From positions 122,462-186,461 of the forward strand of contig SCSX01000068.1 of assembly GCA_004297825.1 (NCBI GenBank): a stretch of 64,000 nt of DNA, given 5' to 3'. A program made the position numbers and the translations under genes. This document shows positions 47,028-55,312 of the stretch, piece after piece. Below the pieces are notes generated by a model that was given only the letters and a program-made list of their open reading frames with translations, searched no databases and was not told where the DNA came from. Source of the stretch: Spirochaetota bacterium (GTDB lineage Bacteria > Spirochaetota > UBA4802 > UBA5368). How positions within the stretch are numbered: the stretch's first letter is position 1; each line of letters begins with the position of its first letter.

Positions 47028-47735
47028 ATGACCACTACCTATGGCGGATTTCCCCGCGAGATAATCAAGTTCTACCGGGATCTCGGGAAGAACAACAGCA
47101 AGGCATGGTTCGAAAAACACCGGGAGGAGTATGAAAACTTCGTAATGAACCCGGCCCGGGAGTTCGTCAGGGACATGGGCGGCGCACTGGCGGGCATCTC
47201 CCCGGGCATCATTGCCGATCCCCGTGTGAACCAGTCCATATTCAAGATCCATCGCGACGTCCGGTTCAGCAGGGACAAGACGCCCCTGAAAACCCACCTG
47301 GGGCTCTGGTTCTGGGAGGGCGAGCGCTCCCGCATGGAATGTTCAGGGTACTATCTCCAGCTCGAAGCCGACGGCATCATGCTCGGCGCCGGGGCATATG
47401 AATTTTCCAGGGACGTGCTCAAGGAATACAGGGATTCGGTCGTTCACCGCGAGCACGGCGCCGCGCTCGCGAAGGCGGCGAAAAAGGTCCGCGCGAAGGG
47501 GTACTATATCGGGGGAGAGCATTACAAGAAGGTGCCGCACGGCTATGACCCGGCCCACCCCAACGCCGAGTTCCTCATAAACAACGGCATGTACGCCGGC
47601 TACAACGGCAAAATCCCGGCGGAACTTTTCACGGACAGGTTCACCGATTTCTGCCTCGAAAGATTTCGCGACATGGCGCCGATACACCGGTGGCTGGTGG
47701 AAATGATCCGCCGGGCCAACGGCGGAAAAAAATAG
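47028..47735 (+). CDS. DUF2461 family protein
   Basis: 235 residues from ATG 47028, supported by AGGAG; the frame from 46953 has no ribosome site. Family marks: FPREIIKFYRDLGKNNSKAWFEKHREEYE at the start (a helix pair), DPRVNQSIFKIHRDVRFSRD and TPLKTHLGLWFW, then GYYLQLEADGIMLGAGAYEF. DUF2461 (TIGR02453) proteins are soluble, of unknown function and widespread in diderm bacteria. A 66-base gap separates it from the flavin reductase gene on the same strand, so both may share a transcript. Confidence 0.85.
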   Translation: MTTTYGGFPREIIKFYRDLGKNNSKAWFEKHREEYENFVMNPAREFVRDMGGALAGISPGIIADPRVNQSIFKIHRDVRFSRDKTPLKTHLGLWFWEGERSRMECSGYYLQLEADGIMLGAGAYEFSRDVLKEYRDSVVHREHGAALAKAAKKVRAKGYYIGGEHYKKVPHGYDPAHPNAEFLINNGMYAGYNGKIPAELFTDRFTDFCLERFRDMAPIHRWLVEMIRRANGGKK

Positions 47736-47801
47736 CGAATACGCCCCGGTTATCAGCCGAACGGGCTCTTCAATAGATACCAACCAGGAACGGAGAACGT
47801 C

Positions 47802-48311
47802 ATGACTAAAAGCTTCAGGGAAATTCCACCCTCCGCCATCACCGACAATCCCTTCACCCTCATAGGCACGGACTGGATGCTGGTCACCGCGGGCACGGCC
47901 GACTCCTGGAATACCATGACCGCCTCGTGGGGCGGGCTGGGCGTATTGTGGAACAAGCCGGTATGCTTCTGCTTCATCCGGCCGTCGCGCTACACGTGGG
48001 AATTTATGGAGCGCAGCACTGCCTTCACGCTTTCGTTCTTCGAGGAATCGTACCGCAGCACCCTCAACTTCTGCGGTTCGCGCTCGGGGCGCGACGTCAA
48101 CAAGGCCGCCGAAACCGGGCTCACGGTGCAGGGTCCCGCGGCGGGCCCCCTGTATTTCGCGGAGGCGCGCCTCGTGATCGAGTGCACGAAGCTCTACTTC
48201 CAGGACATAGACCCGGGCAATTTCCTGAATCCGGAAATCGAGGATAACTATCCTCAGAAAGACTATCACCGGATGTACATCGGGGAGATCACCCGCTGTC
48301 TCATAAAGTAA
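47802..48311 (+). CDS. Flavin reductase-like domain protein
   Basis: 169 residues. The split barrel FMN-binding fold is shown by WNTMTASWGGLGVLWNKPV and ERSTAFTLSFFEESYRSTLNFCG, then VNKAAETGL. Typical members (Flredn) reduce FMN with NAD(P)H or simply bind flavin. The ribosome site GGAGAA is 6 bases before the ATG. Two Cys in the middle have no obvious role. It follows DUF2461 and precedes tRNA-Phe on the other strand. Confidence 0.85.
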   Translation: MTKSFREIPPSAITDNPFTLIGTDWMLVTAGTADSWNTMTASWGGLGVLWNKPVCFCFIRPSRYTWEFMERSTAFTLSFFEESYRSTLNFCGSRSGRDVNKAAETGLTVQGPAAGPLYFAEARLVIECTKLYFQDIDPGNFLNPEIEDNYPQKDYHRMYIGEITRCLIK

Positions 48312-48490
48312 TAAAGGATCGCGGCGGTACTGATATTACCGTGCACCGGGTTGTCCTTTATAGCGGTTCATTATAGCTTTAGTGCTATTCCAAAAGGAAA
48401 AGAATTTGCCACGGAGAGGAGTCGCAGGACGCCGATACGCGGGACTCATCAGGGATGCGGGCTGCGGAACGAACGGGAAGTTTAGTAATG

Positions 48491-48563
<73 letters not shown>

Positions 48564-48590
48564 ACTGAGGATGCATACTCTTAAAAAATC

Positions 48591-49532
48591 ATGCCCCAAA
48601 AGTCAATAATATTTTTCGGAGCCTTGTTCTTTATTTACCTGGCCGGGGGCCTCATCGCGGATGAGGGCTGGTCCTACTACATGAAGAAGGCCGAGAAGCA
48701 ATTCGCCGCGGAACAGTACGGTTTCGCGCTCGAAAACTACGCGCGCGTGCTGGACCGTCGGCCCCATGAAACCGCCGCGCTCAACCGCGTCGCCGCCATT
48801 TACCTGAAAAGGAACGAAAAGCGCACGGCGCTCGAATACCTTTCCCGCTCGATCGCCGCCGATCCCCGCCAGCCCGACGTCCAAAACGCGGCGGGAGAGC
48901 TGAAGGAATTTTTCGCCGATTATCCCGCGGCCTTTCATCACTACATGGCGGCGATCGGCGCGGACCCCTCACATCTCCACGCGCGCATCAACCTCGTGCG
49001 ATACTATGCGGCGCTCCATGATTCGGCGAAGGCGTCCGAGCATTTCGAGGTATGCGCGCGGCTGGGAAAGGCCGAGGGCGACAGGCTCGTCGCGATGGGG
49101 GCGGCTGAGGAGAAGAAGGGCAACACGATTGAAGCGCTCGCTCTGTACACACAGGCGGTCGGAAAAAGCCCCGCGCACCTGGACGCCTTTTTCCACATCG
49201 TGGAGCTCTACCGGCGCGCAGGGGACCCGGAGGCCGCGATCCTGACCCTGGACCGCGTGAAGGAGATACGCCCGGACCTTGAAAAGGCGTACGTCCATTC
49301 GGGATACCTCTATTTCGCACAACGGTTCTCCCCGCGAAGGAAATACATGCTCGAGCAGACGATTATAAACGCGGAGACGGCGCTGGAGCTCAACCCGGGC
49401 AACAGGGAGATGTATTTCCTGCTGGCGGACGTGTACCGTTTCATGGGGGACGACGTGAAGGCCGCGAAGCTTCTTGAAAAAGCGGACAGCCTTTTCGGTC
49501 CCGGTCCCATAAAAGAGATCCCGGGACGCTGA
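48591..49532 (+). CDS. TPR-repeat protein with signal anchor
   Basis: 313 residues. N-terminal hydrophobic helix (SIIFFGALFFIYLAGGLIA) is a signal anchor or uncleaved signal peptide. Seven or eight TPR-like helix pairs follow, e.g. AAEQYGFALENYARVLDRRP, NEKRTALEYLSRSIAADP and GDPEAAILTLDRVKEIRPD, most with the usual W/L-G/A-Y-A-F-A-P spacing. Probably scaffolds an envelope complex. Converges with the next, larger TPR gene (4 bases between stops); the two may be related in function. Confidence 0.78.
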   Translation: MPQKSIIFFGALFFIYLAGGLIADEGWSYYMKKAEKQFAAEQYGFALENYARVLDRRPHETAALNRVAAIYLKRNEKRTALEYLSRSIAADPRQPDVQNAAGELKEFFADYPAAFHHYMAAIGADPSHLHARINLVRYYAALHDSAKASEHFEVCARLGKAEGDRLVAMGAAEEKKGNTIEALALYTQAVGKSPAHLDAFFHIVELYRRAGDPEAAILTLDRVKEIRPDLEKAYVHSGYLYFAQRFSPRRKYMLEQTIINAETALELNPGNREMYFLLADVYRFMGDDVKAAKLLEKADSLFGPGPIKEIPGR

Positions 49533-49536
49533 TTCG

Positions 49537-51543
49537 CTATTTTATCATCTTCGCGCGGCGCTTCTTGAGCGGGTAAATGGTGTCGTTCACGTCCACGCGC
49601 TCAAGGTCGGCGAGCATCTGCGGCTTCGCGGAGGAGACCAGCGTATCGGCCTCCGCCACCGTGAACAGGATCTTGCGCTTCATGTTGATCTTGTCCGAGT
49701 TCGCCGACGGCTCGTACCTAAATGTCGTAAGGTAATCGCCCGCCTTGAGCCCGTCGAAGAGCCCCAGGTTGACGACCACGCTCTCTTCGTTAAGCTTGAG
49801 AATTCTCCCCTCGTAGGGGACGGCAGCGTATATCCGGTTCGCCGCGCGCATCGCCAGGCGGGAGAGGTTGTCCTTGCCGCTCTCGCGCAGCGCGAACTCG
49901 TCGATTATCACGCCGGTCTTGAAGTCCATGACGCGGAAATTCCCGGAGATGAACCCGTCGCCCTCCCGGTACCCGCCGAACACCACGTAGCGCAACCCCT
50001 TGATGTCGCCCTTCCTCGCCATCTTCGCGAGCTTGTCGAGGTTGTCGCCGGTAAAGCCCTCCCCGTCCCTGAGCTCTTTCGAAATCTCGATCCGCCGCTT
50101 GATGCGCACCGCGTCCTGGCGTCCCAACTGCCCGAGCGCGAACGTGACGTAGTTGGCGATCTCCTCGCCCAGGTCGGGGTGCGCCGTAAGCTCCCCGTTT
50201 GCCGAAAGGTTCATGATCAGTATCCCCGGCACGTCGCGCGTCACGGGCTCATCGGCGTAGCCTTCCCTGAAATAAAGGCGTTCCCTTTTCTTTATCACGG
50301 CGATGTGCAGGGGATCTTCAAATCCGCCCTCGGGGAATATCCGCGCCAGCTCTTTGATCTCGTCCAGGAAAAACTGGTAGTAATTCATGGTCGCGTAATA
50401 GTCGCGCAGCTTCTCCCGCGCCTCGCGGTTCACGGGGTTCAGGTAGAGCGCGCGCCGGAGGTGCATGATGGCCTCCTCGCTCAGGTTTTCCCTCATCTTC
50501 TTCAGCGAGCGCTTCACGTGCTCGTTCGAAAAGCCCACCCGCTGCGGGTTACCGATCTTGTAGGCGCCCATGACCAGGAAATCCTCGACCTTCGCCTGCA
50601 GTGCGTCGTCGGAGGGCATGCGCTCCAGCGCCTTCAGAAATGAGGAAAGCGCGTTTCCGTTATCCCCCGCCTTTTCGTAGGAAATACCCAGGTTATACAG
50701 GATCGCCGCGTTCTCGGGCCATGCCGTGAGAACCCTCTGGTAATACTGCTGCGCCTTGTCGAACTTGCCGCGCATGTACGAGATATGCCCCAGGTAGCGG
50801 TTCGCCTGCGGATGTTCGGGACCGCGCGCGACCGCCTTGCCAAATTGGGCCACAGCGTCGTCAAGGTAATCACCATCCCCGTTCTTCGCATAAAATTTGA
50901 AGTATATCCTCCCCGCTCCGGCATACCCCTCAGGCGAGTCCCTGTCGGCGTCGATGGCCTTGTCGATCAGTTTCTTGGCCTCGGAAAGGCGACCGTCCTC
51001 GGTCTTGATTTCGGCCGTAAGGAGAAGCGAGCGGATGTGATAGGGATTCACGCGGAGTATTCCCTCGAGCTTGCGCTTCGCCCAGATGCGGCGGTCCATG
51101 CGGTAATACACGAAGGCAATGCCGTACTGGGCCTCCAGGTTGTCCTCGGCAAGCGCCACGGCCTTTTCGAAAAACTTGAGCGCTTCGGTATAGTTGCCCG
51201 TGCGCACCATGGAGAACCCCATGCCCGTCATCGCGTCCTGGTTTTCCCGGTCCAGGGCCAGCACCTCGGTGAAGAGCTTTTGAGCCTCCTCATAGCCCTC
51301 CGTGAGCAGGTAGGCCTGCCCCAGCCCCAGGAGCGCCTCCTTGAAGCGCGCGTTCTGCCTTAGCGCGTTCTTGTAGTTAATGATCGCGCGGTAGGTGTCC
51401 CCCTTGTCCAGGAATTCCTTCGCGACCTTGTTGTAGTAGATGGCGTTTTTCTCGGCGGCCTGGAATTGCGCGCCCATGCCGAGGACGAGCGCGAAGGCGA
51501 GCAAGCCTGTCAGGAGACGGCGTTGGGTCCGATATACGTTCAT
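49537..51543 (-). CDS. Large periplasmic TPR protein with C-terminal FlgT/CsgG-like region
   Basis: 668 residues. Signal peptide LLTGLLAFALVLGMGAQFQA. About ten TPR units fill residues 30–370 (GDTYRAIINYKNALRQNARF, GNYTEALKFFEKAVALAEDN, GKFDKAQQYYQRVLTAWPEN). The C-terminal third has an alpha/beta pattern with RYVVFGGYREGDGF, FRVMDFKTGVIIDEF and GRILKLNEESVVVNLGLFDGLKAGD, which resembles the FlgT C-terminal domain and CsgG-type assembly factors. Role inferred: outer-membrane-linked assembly or secretion. Convergent with the smaller TPR gene. Confidence 0.72.
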   Translation of the reverse strand: MNVYRTQRRLLTGLLAFALVLGMGAQFQAAEKNAIYYNKVAKEFLDKGDTYRAIINYKNALRQNARFKEALLGLGQAYLLTEGYEEAQKLFTEVLALDRENQDAMTGMGFSMVRTGNYTEALKFFEKAVALAEDNLEAQYGIAFVYYRMDRRIWAKRKLEGILRVNPYHIRSLLLTAEIKTEDGRLSEAKKLIDKAIDADRDSPEGYAGAGRIYFKFYAKNGDGDYLDDAVAQFGKAVARGPEHPQANRYLGHISYMRGKFDKAQQYYQRVLTAWPENAAILYNLGISYEKAGDNGNALSSFLKALERMPSDDALQAKVEDFLVMGAYKIGNPQRVGFSNEHVKRSLKKMRENLSEEAIMHLRRALYLNPVNREAREKLRDYYATMNYYQFFLDEIKELARIFPEGGFEDPLHIAVIKKRERLYFREGYADEPVTRDVPGILIMNLSANGELTAHPDLGEEIANYVTFALGQLGRQDAVRIKRRIEISKELRDGEGFTGDNLDKLAKMARKGDIKGLRYVVFGGYREGDGFISGNFRVMDFKTGVIIDEFALRESGKDNLSRLAMRAANRIYAAVPYEGRILKLNEESVVVNLGLFDGLKAGDYLTTFRYEPSANSDKINMKRKILFTVAEADTLVSSAKPQMLADLERVDVNDTIYPLKKRRAKMIK

Positions 51544-51655
51544 ATGCGGTATCCGATCATGGTACTGAAAATGCTTTCACCCTGTACTGGAGTATACTTT
51601 GGGTTATGTCACATGTCAACTACTATTCACCGCATAATCATGGAAGACATTGAAG

Positions 51656-51695
51656 CCCCGTGAAGGCGCGAAAACGTTTTCGCGCCTTCACGGGG
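51656..51695. repeat. Perfect 40-bp palindrome, family copy 1
   Basis: Core 51661–51690 is TGAAGGCGCGAAAACGTTTT plus its mirror; the flanks CCCCG/CGGGG extend the symmetry, so all 40 bases are self-complementary. Copies 2 and 3 share the core but have C for A and G for T at symmetric sites. Lies between the TPR gene start and the downstream lipoprotein gene. No open frame uses it. Confidence 0.8.
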
Positions 51696-51803
51696 CGAAT
51701 TTCCCCAAAAAATTTTCTAATTTCCACTTCTCGACCGTATCTATTTTAGATTCATTACCCTTTTGCCCCAGGAGGATAGGGTATACTGCGAACGAGCGTA
51801 AAT

Positions 51804-51944
51804 ATGGGGCCCGATATTCTTCTCGCCCTGAACACTGCCGCCGAGCGGATGGGCAAACCCCGCTGCGAGGTGATTGTTAATCCGGCGGACAATCAAAATG
51901 AACCATGTTCATATGTTTGGGTATGTCGTTTTAATCGATACTGA
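51804..51944 (+). CDS. Possible 46-residue frame or gene fragment
   Basis: An ATG frame of 46 codons ends RFNRY-stop. Residues 25–40 (VIVNPADNQNEPCSYVWV) look like real protein rather than random translation, with balanced composition. The frame is open upstream only to a TAG at 51777. No ribosome site is clear. It may be the tail of a decayed gene; no family is recognised. Confidence 0.25.
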   Translation: MGPDILLALNTAAERMGKPRCEVIVNPADNQNEPCSYVWVCRFNRY

Positions 51945-51992
51945 TATTTCAACGTGTTTTGTAAGAAATTTTTCCTGACTATAAAAACATTA

Positions 51993-52020
51993 TTGACCTA
52001 TAAAAATTACATTTTATCAT
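51993..52020 (+). promoter_or_regulatory. Promoter of the AT-rich lipoprotein gene
   Basis: TTGACC (51993–51998), 16-base spacer, TATCAT (52015–52020). The leader to the ATG at 52062 ends in GGAGGG. Fits a sigma-70 promoter. Confidence 0.6.
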
Positions 52021-52061
52021 GCGAAGCGCTGGTTTGAATTTAATTTACATATGGAGGGAAA

Positions 52062-52514
52062 ATGAATAGGACTATTGTGGCATTGCTTATCAGCACTATG
52101 TTTTTTGCAGCGGGTTGTTTTTCGGAGGAAAGTAAAAAGGATGATGAAGTAGGATATAAATTAACAGTTACGATTAACTATACCGGAGGTTCACCTGTTG
52201 GAACCACCCATGGTGATGTTAGCTTTGATATTTTCACGAATACTACCGATTTCACTGCGAATGAAGGCGACGCATGTATTGGTGGTTCCTGGTGGGATAC
52301 AACAACCGGGGGAACAATGACGGATTTTATTGCACCAGGTAACTATTATATTGTCGCCTACTATGATCTGGACGATTCCTTTAATCTGTCTACTGGAGAT
52401 TCTTATGGAATTTATGATGGAGATTCTATCCCCGGAAACGCTAACGCCATTGATATGACGAGCGGGGGGCAATCGATTAGCATTACTTTTAATAACGATA
52501 ATATATGGCCCTGA
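52062..52514 (+). CDS. Small AT-rich lipoprotein, unknown
   Basis: 150 residues. Lipobox FAAGC (Cys19) after a short signal, then an acidic linker. The mature part is a beta-sandwich-like chain (YKLTVTINYTG, GDVSFDIFTNTTDF, APGNYYIVAYYDLDDSF) ending QSISITFNNDNIWP, the pattern of carboxypeptidase-regulatory or Ig-like domains; no precise family. GGAGGG sits before the ATG. The gene is AT-richer than most of the window, as are the NHL lipoprotein and the terminal island, which suggests transfer or a surface gene under separate selection. Confidence 0.7.
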   Translation: MNRTIVALLISTMFFAAGCFSEESKKDDEVGYKLTVTINYTGGSPVGTTHGDVSFDIFTNTTDFTANEGDACIGGSWWDTTTGGTMTDFIAPGNYYIVAYYDLDDSFNLSTGDSYGIYDGDSIPGNANAIDMTSGGQSISITFNNDNIWP

Positions 52515-52583
52515 AAAATACCGCCGACTATAGTGCCAGATTTAGGTAGAACGGATTTGCACTTTCGCCCCACACCCACCCGA

Positions 52584-52612
52584 CCTCCCCCCTCATGGGG
52601 GAGGAGTTTTTA
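52584..52612 (+). terminator. Rho-independent terminator after the lipoprotein gene
   Basis: Stem CCTCCCCC/GGGGGAGG with a 5-base loop followed by AGTTTTTAT, 70 bases past the stop. Confidence 0.75.
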
Positions 52613-52738
52613 TAAGCAATCCTTTACAGTATTTTAATCTAACATGTTTCAATCTCTAATTTCTCGCCCCCACCCCTATTTCTAATTGACCCGGAAACCG
52701 TTTCAGGTAACCTGCATCCTGGAAACGATATTTACATC

Positions 52739-53755
52739 ATGAGACTTCGCACATCATACGCCGCGATCGCGGGCATCCTGTTCCTCCTGGCGGGGATATT
52801 TCTCTATTTCAACTCCCCGCCCGCGCTCATGCAGGAAGAGACCTTCTACGTCAAGGACGGGGAGCCCGTGTCGCACGTCGCGGAAAGGCTTTTCAAGCTC
52901 AACCTCGTCACAAGCGAACGGTTCTTTTCCCTGCTCGCGTGGATCGGCGCCCGGGACGGGATACGCAAGGGCAAGTACCGCATCCAGGCGGGTTCCTCCG
53001 CGATCGAGATCCTTTCCAGGTTCGTGCGCGGCGATGTAGTAAAACACAAGGTCACCTTCCCCGAGGGCTTCAATATGTACATGATCGCCGAAAGGCTCTC
53101 GAAATACGAGGTCGTCCCCGCGGCGGAATTCCTCCATTATGCCGCGGACCGCGCGTTCCTGGACTCACTGCGGATAGGCGCCCCCATAGCCGAGGGCTAC
53201 CTCTTCCCCGACACCTACATCTTCGCCGAAGAGTCGGACGTCAAGGATGTGATCCGCGCGATGAGCGCGCGGTTCGTCTCGGTCATGGACGGGATCGAGC
53301 TCGCGCCCTTGAAAAAACTCAAGCTCTCACTTCACGAGCTCATCGTGCTTGCCTCCCTGGTGGAGAAGGAGGCGCGGGTGCCGCGCGAGCGCGCGCACGT
53401 CGCGGCGGTGTTCCACAACAGGCTGCGCAAGGGTATGAAGCTCGACTGCGACCCCACCGTGCGCTACGCGGTGAAAAAGTTCGGGAGCGAGCGCATCACG
53501 TTCGCGGACCTGGCCGTGAACTCGCCCTACAATACCTACACGGTGCAGGGCCTTCCTCCCACGCCCATATGTTCGCCCGGGCGTGAATCCATACTCGCCG
53601 CACTCCACCCGGCCGACAACGACTTCCTCTTCTTCGTGGCGCGCAACGACGGCTCGCACTATTTCTCGAAGACGCTCGACGAGCATAACCGCGCTGTGGA
53701 TTTCTACCAGAAGGGGATAAAGAACGGTTTCACCGACAGGCAGCGGCTTGACTGA
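52739..53755 (+). CDS. mltG: Endolytic murein transglycosylase MltG
   Basis: 338 residues. N-terminal membrane helix (IAGILFLLAGIFLYF), a LysM-like segment (VKDGEPVSHVAERLFKLNLV) and the YceG catalytic domain. The catalytic Glu lies in LASLVEKEA (Glu209). Other marks: PEGFNMYMIAERL, HNRLRKGMKLDCDPTVRYA and PYNTYTVQGLPPTPICSPG. It trims nascent peptidoglycan strands and sets glycan length. First gene of a run of closely spaced plus-strand genes (mltG, higA, U32, hisS). Confidence 0.95.
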   Translation: MRLRTSYAAIAGILFLLAGIFLYFNSPPALMQEETFYVKDGEPVSHVAERLFKLNLVTSERFFSLLAWIGARDGIRKGKYRIQAGSSAIEILSRFVRGDVVKHKVTFPEGFNMYMIAERLSKYEVVPAAEFLHYAADRAFLDSLRIGAPIAEGYLFPDTYIFAEESDVKDVIRAMSARFVSVMDGIELAPLKKLKLSLHELIVLASLVEKEARVPRERAHVAAVFHNRLRKGMKLDCDPTVRYAVKKFGSERITFADLAVNSPYNTYTVQGLPPTPICSPGRESILAALHPADNDFLFFVARNDGSHYFSKTLDEHNRAVDFYQKGIKNGFTDRQRLD

Positions 53756-53766
53756 AGGGGACCATA

Positions 53767-54072
53767 ATGAAAAGGATTCCGAATATTCATCCGGGTGAAA
53801 TTCTGCAGGAGGATTTTCTTACTCCCATGGGACTGACCGCATATAAACTAGCCAAGGGCACTCACATCGACCAGACGAGAATCAGTGAAATTATTAACGG
53901 AAGAAGGAGCATCACCGCGGATACGGCCCTCAGGCTGTCGAAATTTTTTGGAAATTCTCCGGAATTCTGGATAAATATCCAGAATCATTTCGACCTGGAA
54001 GAAAAGCGCCGGGAAATGGCGTCGGTGTTGAAAAAGATAAAACCCATATCCCTGAAAAAAAAGAATGCATAA
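53767..54072 (+). CDS. higA: HigA-type antitoxin without adjacent HigB
   Basis: 101 residues. Marks: HPGEILQEDFLTPMGLTAYK at the start, a helix-turn-helix (QTRISEIINGRRSITADTAL) and SPEFWINIQNHFDLE. The family normally follows a HigB RelE-type toxin whose stop overlaps it; here the upstream gene is mltG, 11 bases away, and no toxin frame is present. The stop overlaps the start of the U32 gene by 8 bases. It may now act as a stand-alone repressor. Confidence 0.88.
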   Translation: MKRIPNIHPGEILQEDFLTPMGLTAYKLAKGTHIDQTRISEIINGRRSITADTALRLSKFFGNSPEFWINIQNHFDLEEKRREMASVLKKIKPISLKKKNA

Positions 54073-55312
54073 TTTTCCCCTTCTCGTCTCCCCGGCCGGA
54101 AACCTGGAAAAATTGAAAGCGGCCGTGCGCTACGGCGCGCACGAGGTGTACTTCGGGGGAGAGGGCTTCAACCTGCGAAGCCAGGCCGGGAATATCGGTC
54201 AGGCCGAAATGGAGGAGGCGTGCTCCTTCGCGCACGCGCACGGCGCGAGGACCGTGTTCCTCCTGAACTCCTTCCTGCATGAATCCGACATCCCCGCGGC
54301 CAGGGAGTACCTGCGCGCGGTCGCGGCATTTCCCTTCGACGCGCTCATGGTATCGGACCCGGGGATGCTCATGCTCGTGCGCGACGAAGGCGTATCAGCC
54401 CCCATCCATCTTTCGACGCAGATGTCCACACTGAACCACCTCGCAATCAAATTCTGGACCGGGCTCGGCGTCACGCGCATCGTGCTCGCGCGGGAGGTCA
54501 CGCTCGAGGAGGTGAAGCGCATCCGCGAACACACGGACGCGGAGCTCGAAATGTTCGTGCACGGGGCGCTCTGCGTCTCCTACTCGGGGCGCTGCCTCCT
54601 GAGCCGCTACATGACGGGACGCGACGCCAACCGCGGAAGCTGCGCGCACCCCTGCCGCTGGCGCTACACCCTCACCGAGGAATCGCGCCCCGGCGAGGAA
54701 TTCGAGATCGTCGAGCACGAACGCGGCACCGAGATCCTCTCCTCGAAGGACCTCTGCCTCATCGAAACCCTTCCCGACTACGTGCGCGCCGGCGTGAGCG
54801 CCTTCAAGATCGAGGGACGCATGAAATCGCTCTATTATGCGGCGAACGTGACGCGCGTCTACCGCCACGCGCTCGACACCATCGCCGCCGGGGGCGACTA
54901 CGCAGCCCGCCTCCCCTTCTGGCGCCGGGAGCTCGACCTCGTGAGCCACCGCCCCTACACCGCCGACCTCTTTAACGAGTTCGGGAAAGGGGGCTTCGAC
55001 GGGGTACCCTACGTGAACAATGCCGTCTTCATGGCGGCATGGGAGGGGGCGGGGGCCGATACGCACACGGCGCGAATGAAAGCCTTCAACCCGGTCTACG
55101 CCGGCGACGTACTCGACGCCATCTATCCCGTCCAGGACGACCGCGTCCATGACGGGCCCCTCGTCGTAACCGAAATCCATGACGGCGAAAAAAGTGTTGC
55201 CATGGCCGAACCGGCGGGGGTATATCGGTTTTCATTCAACGGGCCCGTGCGCGAGGGATGCATTCTCAGGAAGCGCGCGGCCGCATACCAGGGGGACTCA
55301 CATGCTCGTTAA
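54065..55312 (+). CDS. Peptidase U32-family protein (TrhP/YegQ-like)
   Basis: 415 residues. The U32 signature is EMFVHGALCVSYSGRCLLS (ExFxxGxxCxxxxGxCxxS), followed by C in GSCAHPCRW. Also SSKDLCLIETLPDYVRAGVS and FKIEGRMKSLYYAANV. TrhP relatives start 5-hydroxyuridine formation on tRNA U34 using Fe-S chemistry; the RlhA branch acts on rRNA, so the older name collagenase is misleading. Translationally coupled to higA and overlapping hisS by 11 bases. A tRNA-modification role fits the hisS neighbour. Confidence 0.9.
   Translation: MHNFPLLVSPAGNLEKLKAAVRYGAHEVYFGGEGFNLRSQAGNIGQAEMEEACSFAHAHGARTVFLLNSFLHESDIPAAREYLRAVAAFPFDALMVSDPGMLMLVRDEGVSAPIHLSTQMSTLNHLAIKFWTGLGVTRIVLAREVTLEEVKRIREHTDAELEMFVHGALCVSYSGRCLLSRYMTGRDANRGSCAHPCRWRYTLTEESRPGEEFEIVEHERGTEILSSKDLCLIETLPDYVRAGVSAFKIEGRMKSLYYAANVTRVYRHALDTIAAGGDYAARLPFWRRELDLVSHRPYTADLFNEFGKGGFDGVPYVNNAVFMAAWEGAGADTHTARMKAFNPVYAGDVLDAIYPVQDDRVHDGPLVVTEIHDGEKSVAMAEPAGVYRFSFNGPVREGCILRKRAAAYQGDSHAR

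Larger units (their letters stand above)
51544..52061. other. Intergenic region with palindrome and small open frame
   Basis: 518 bases. It holds the 40-base palindrome (51656–51695), a possible 46-codon frame (51804–51944) and the lipoprotein promoter (51993–52020). The TPR gene on the minus strand starts at its left edge. The stretch between palindrome and small frame (51696–51803) shows nothing I can name. Confidence 0.45.

Noticed and set aside
51650..51880. 76-codon frame starting at the palindrome
   Set aside because: Its first third is the palindrome core translated; no ribosome site.
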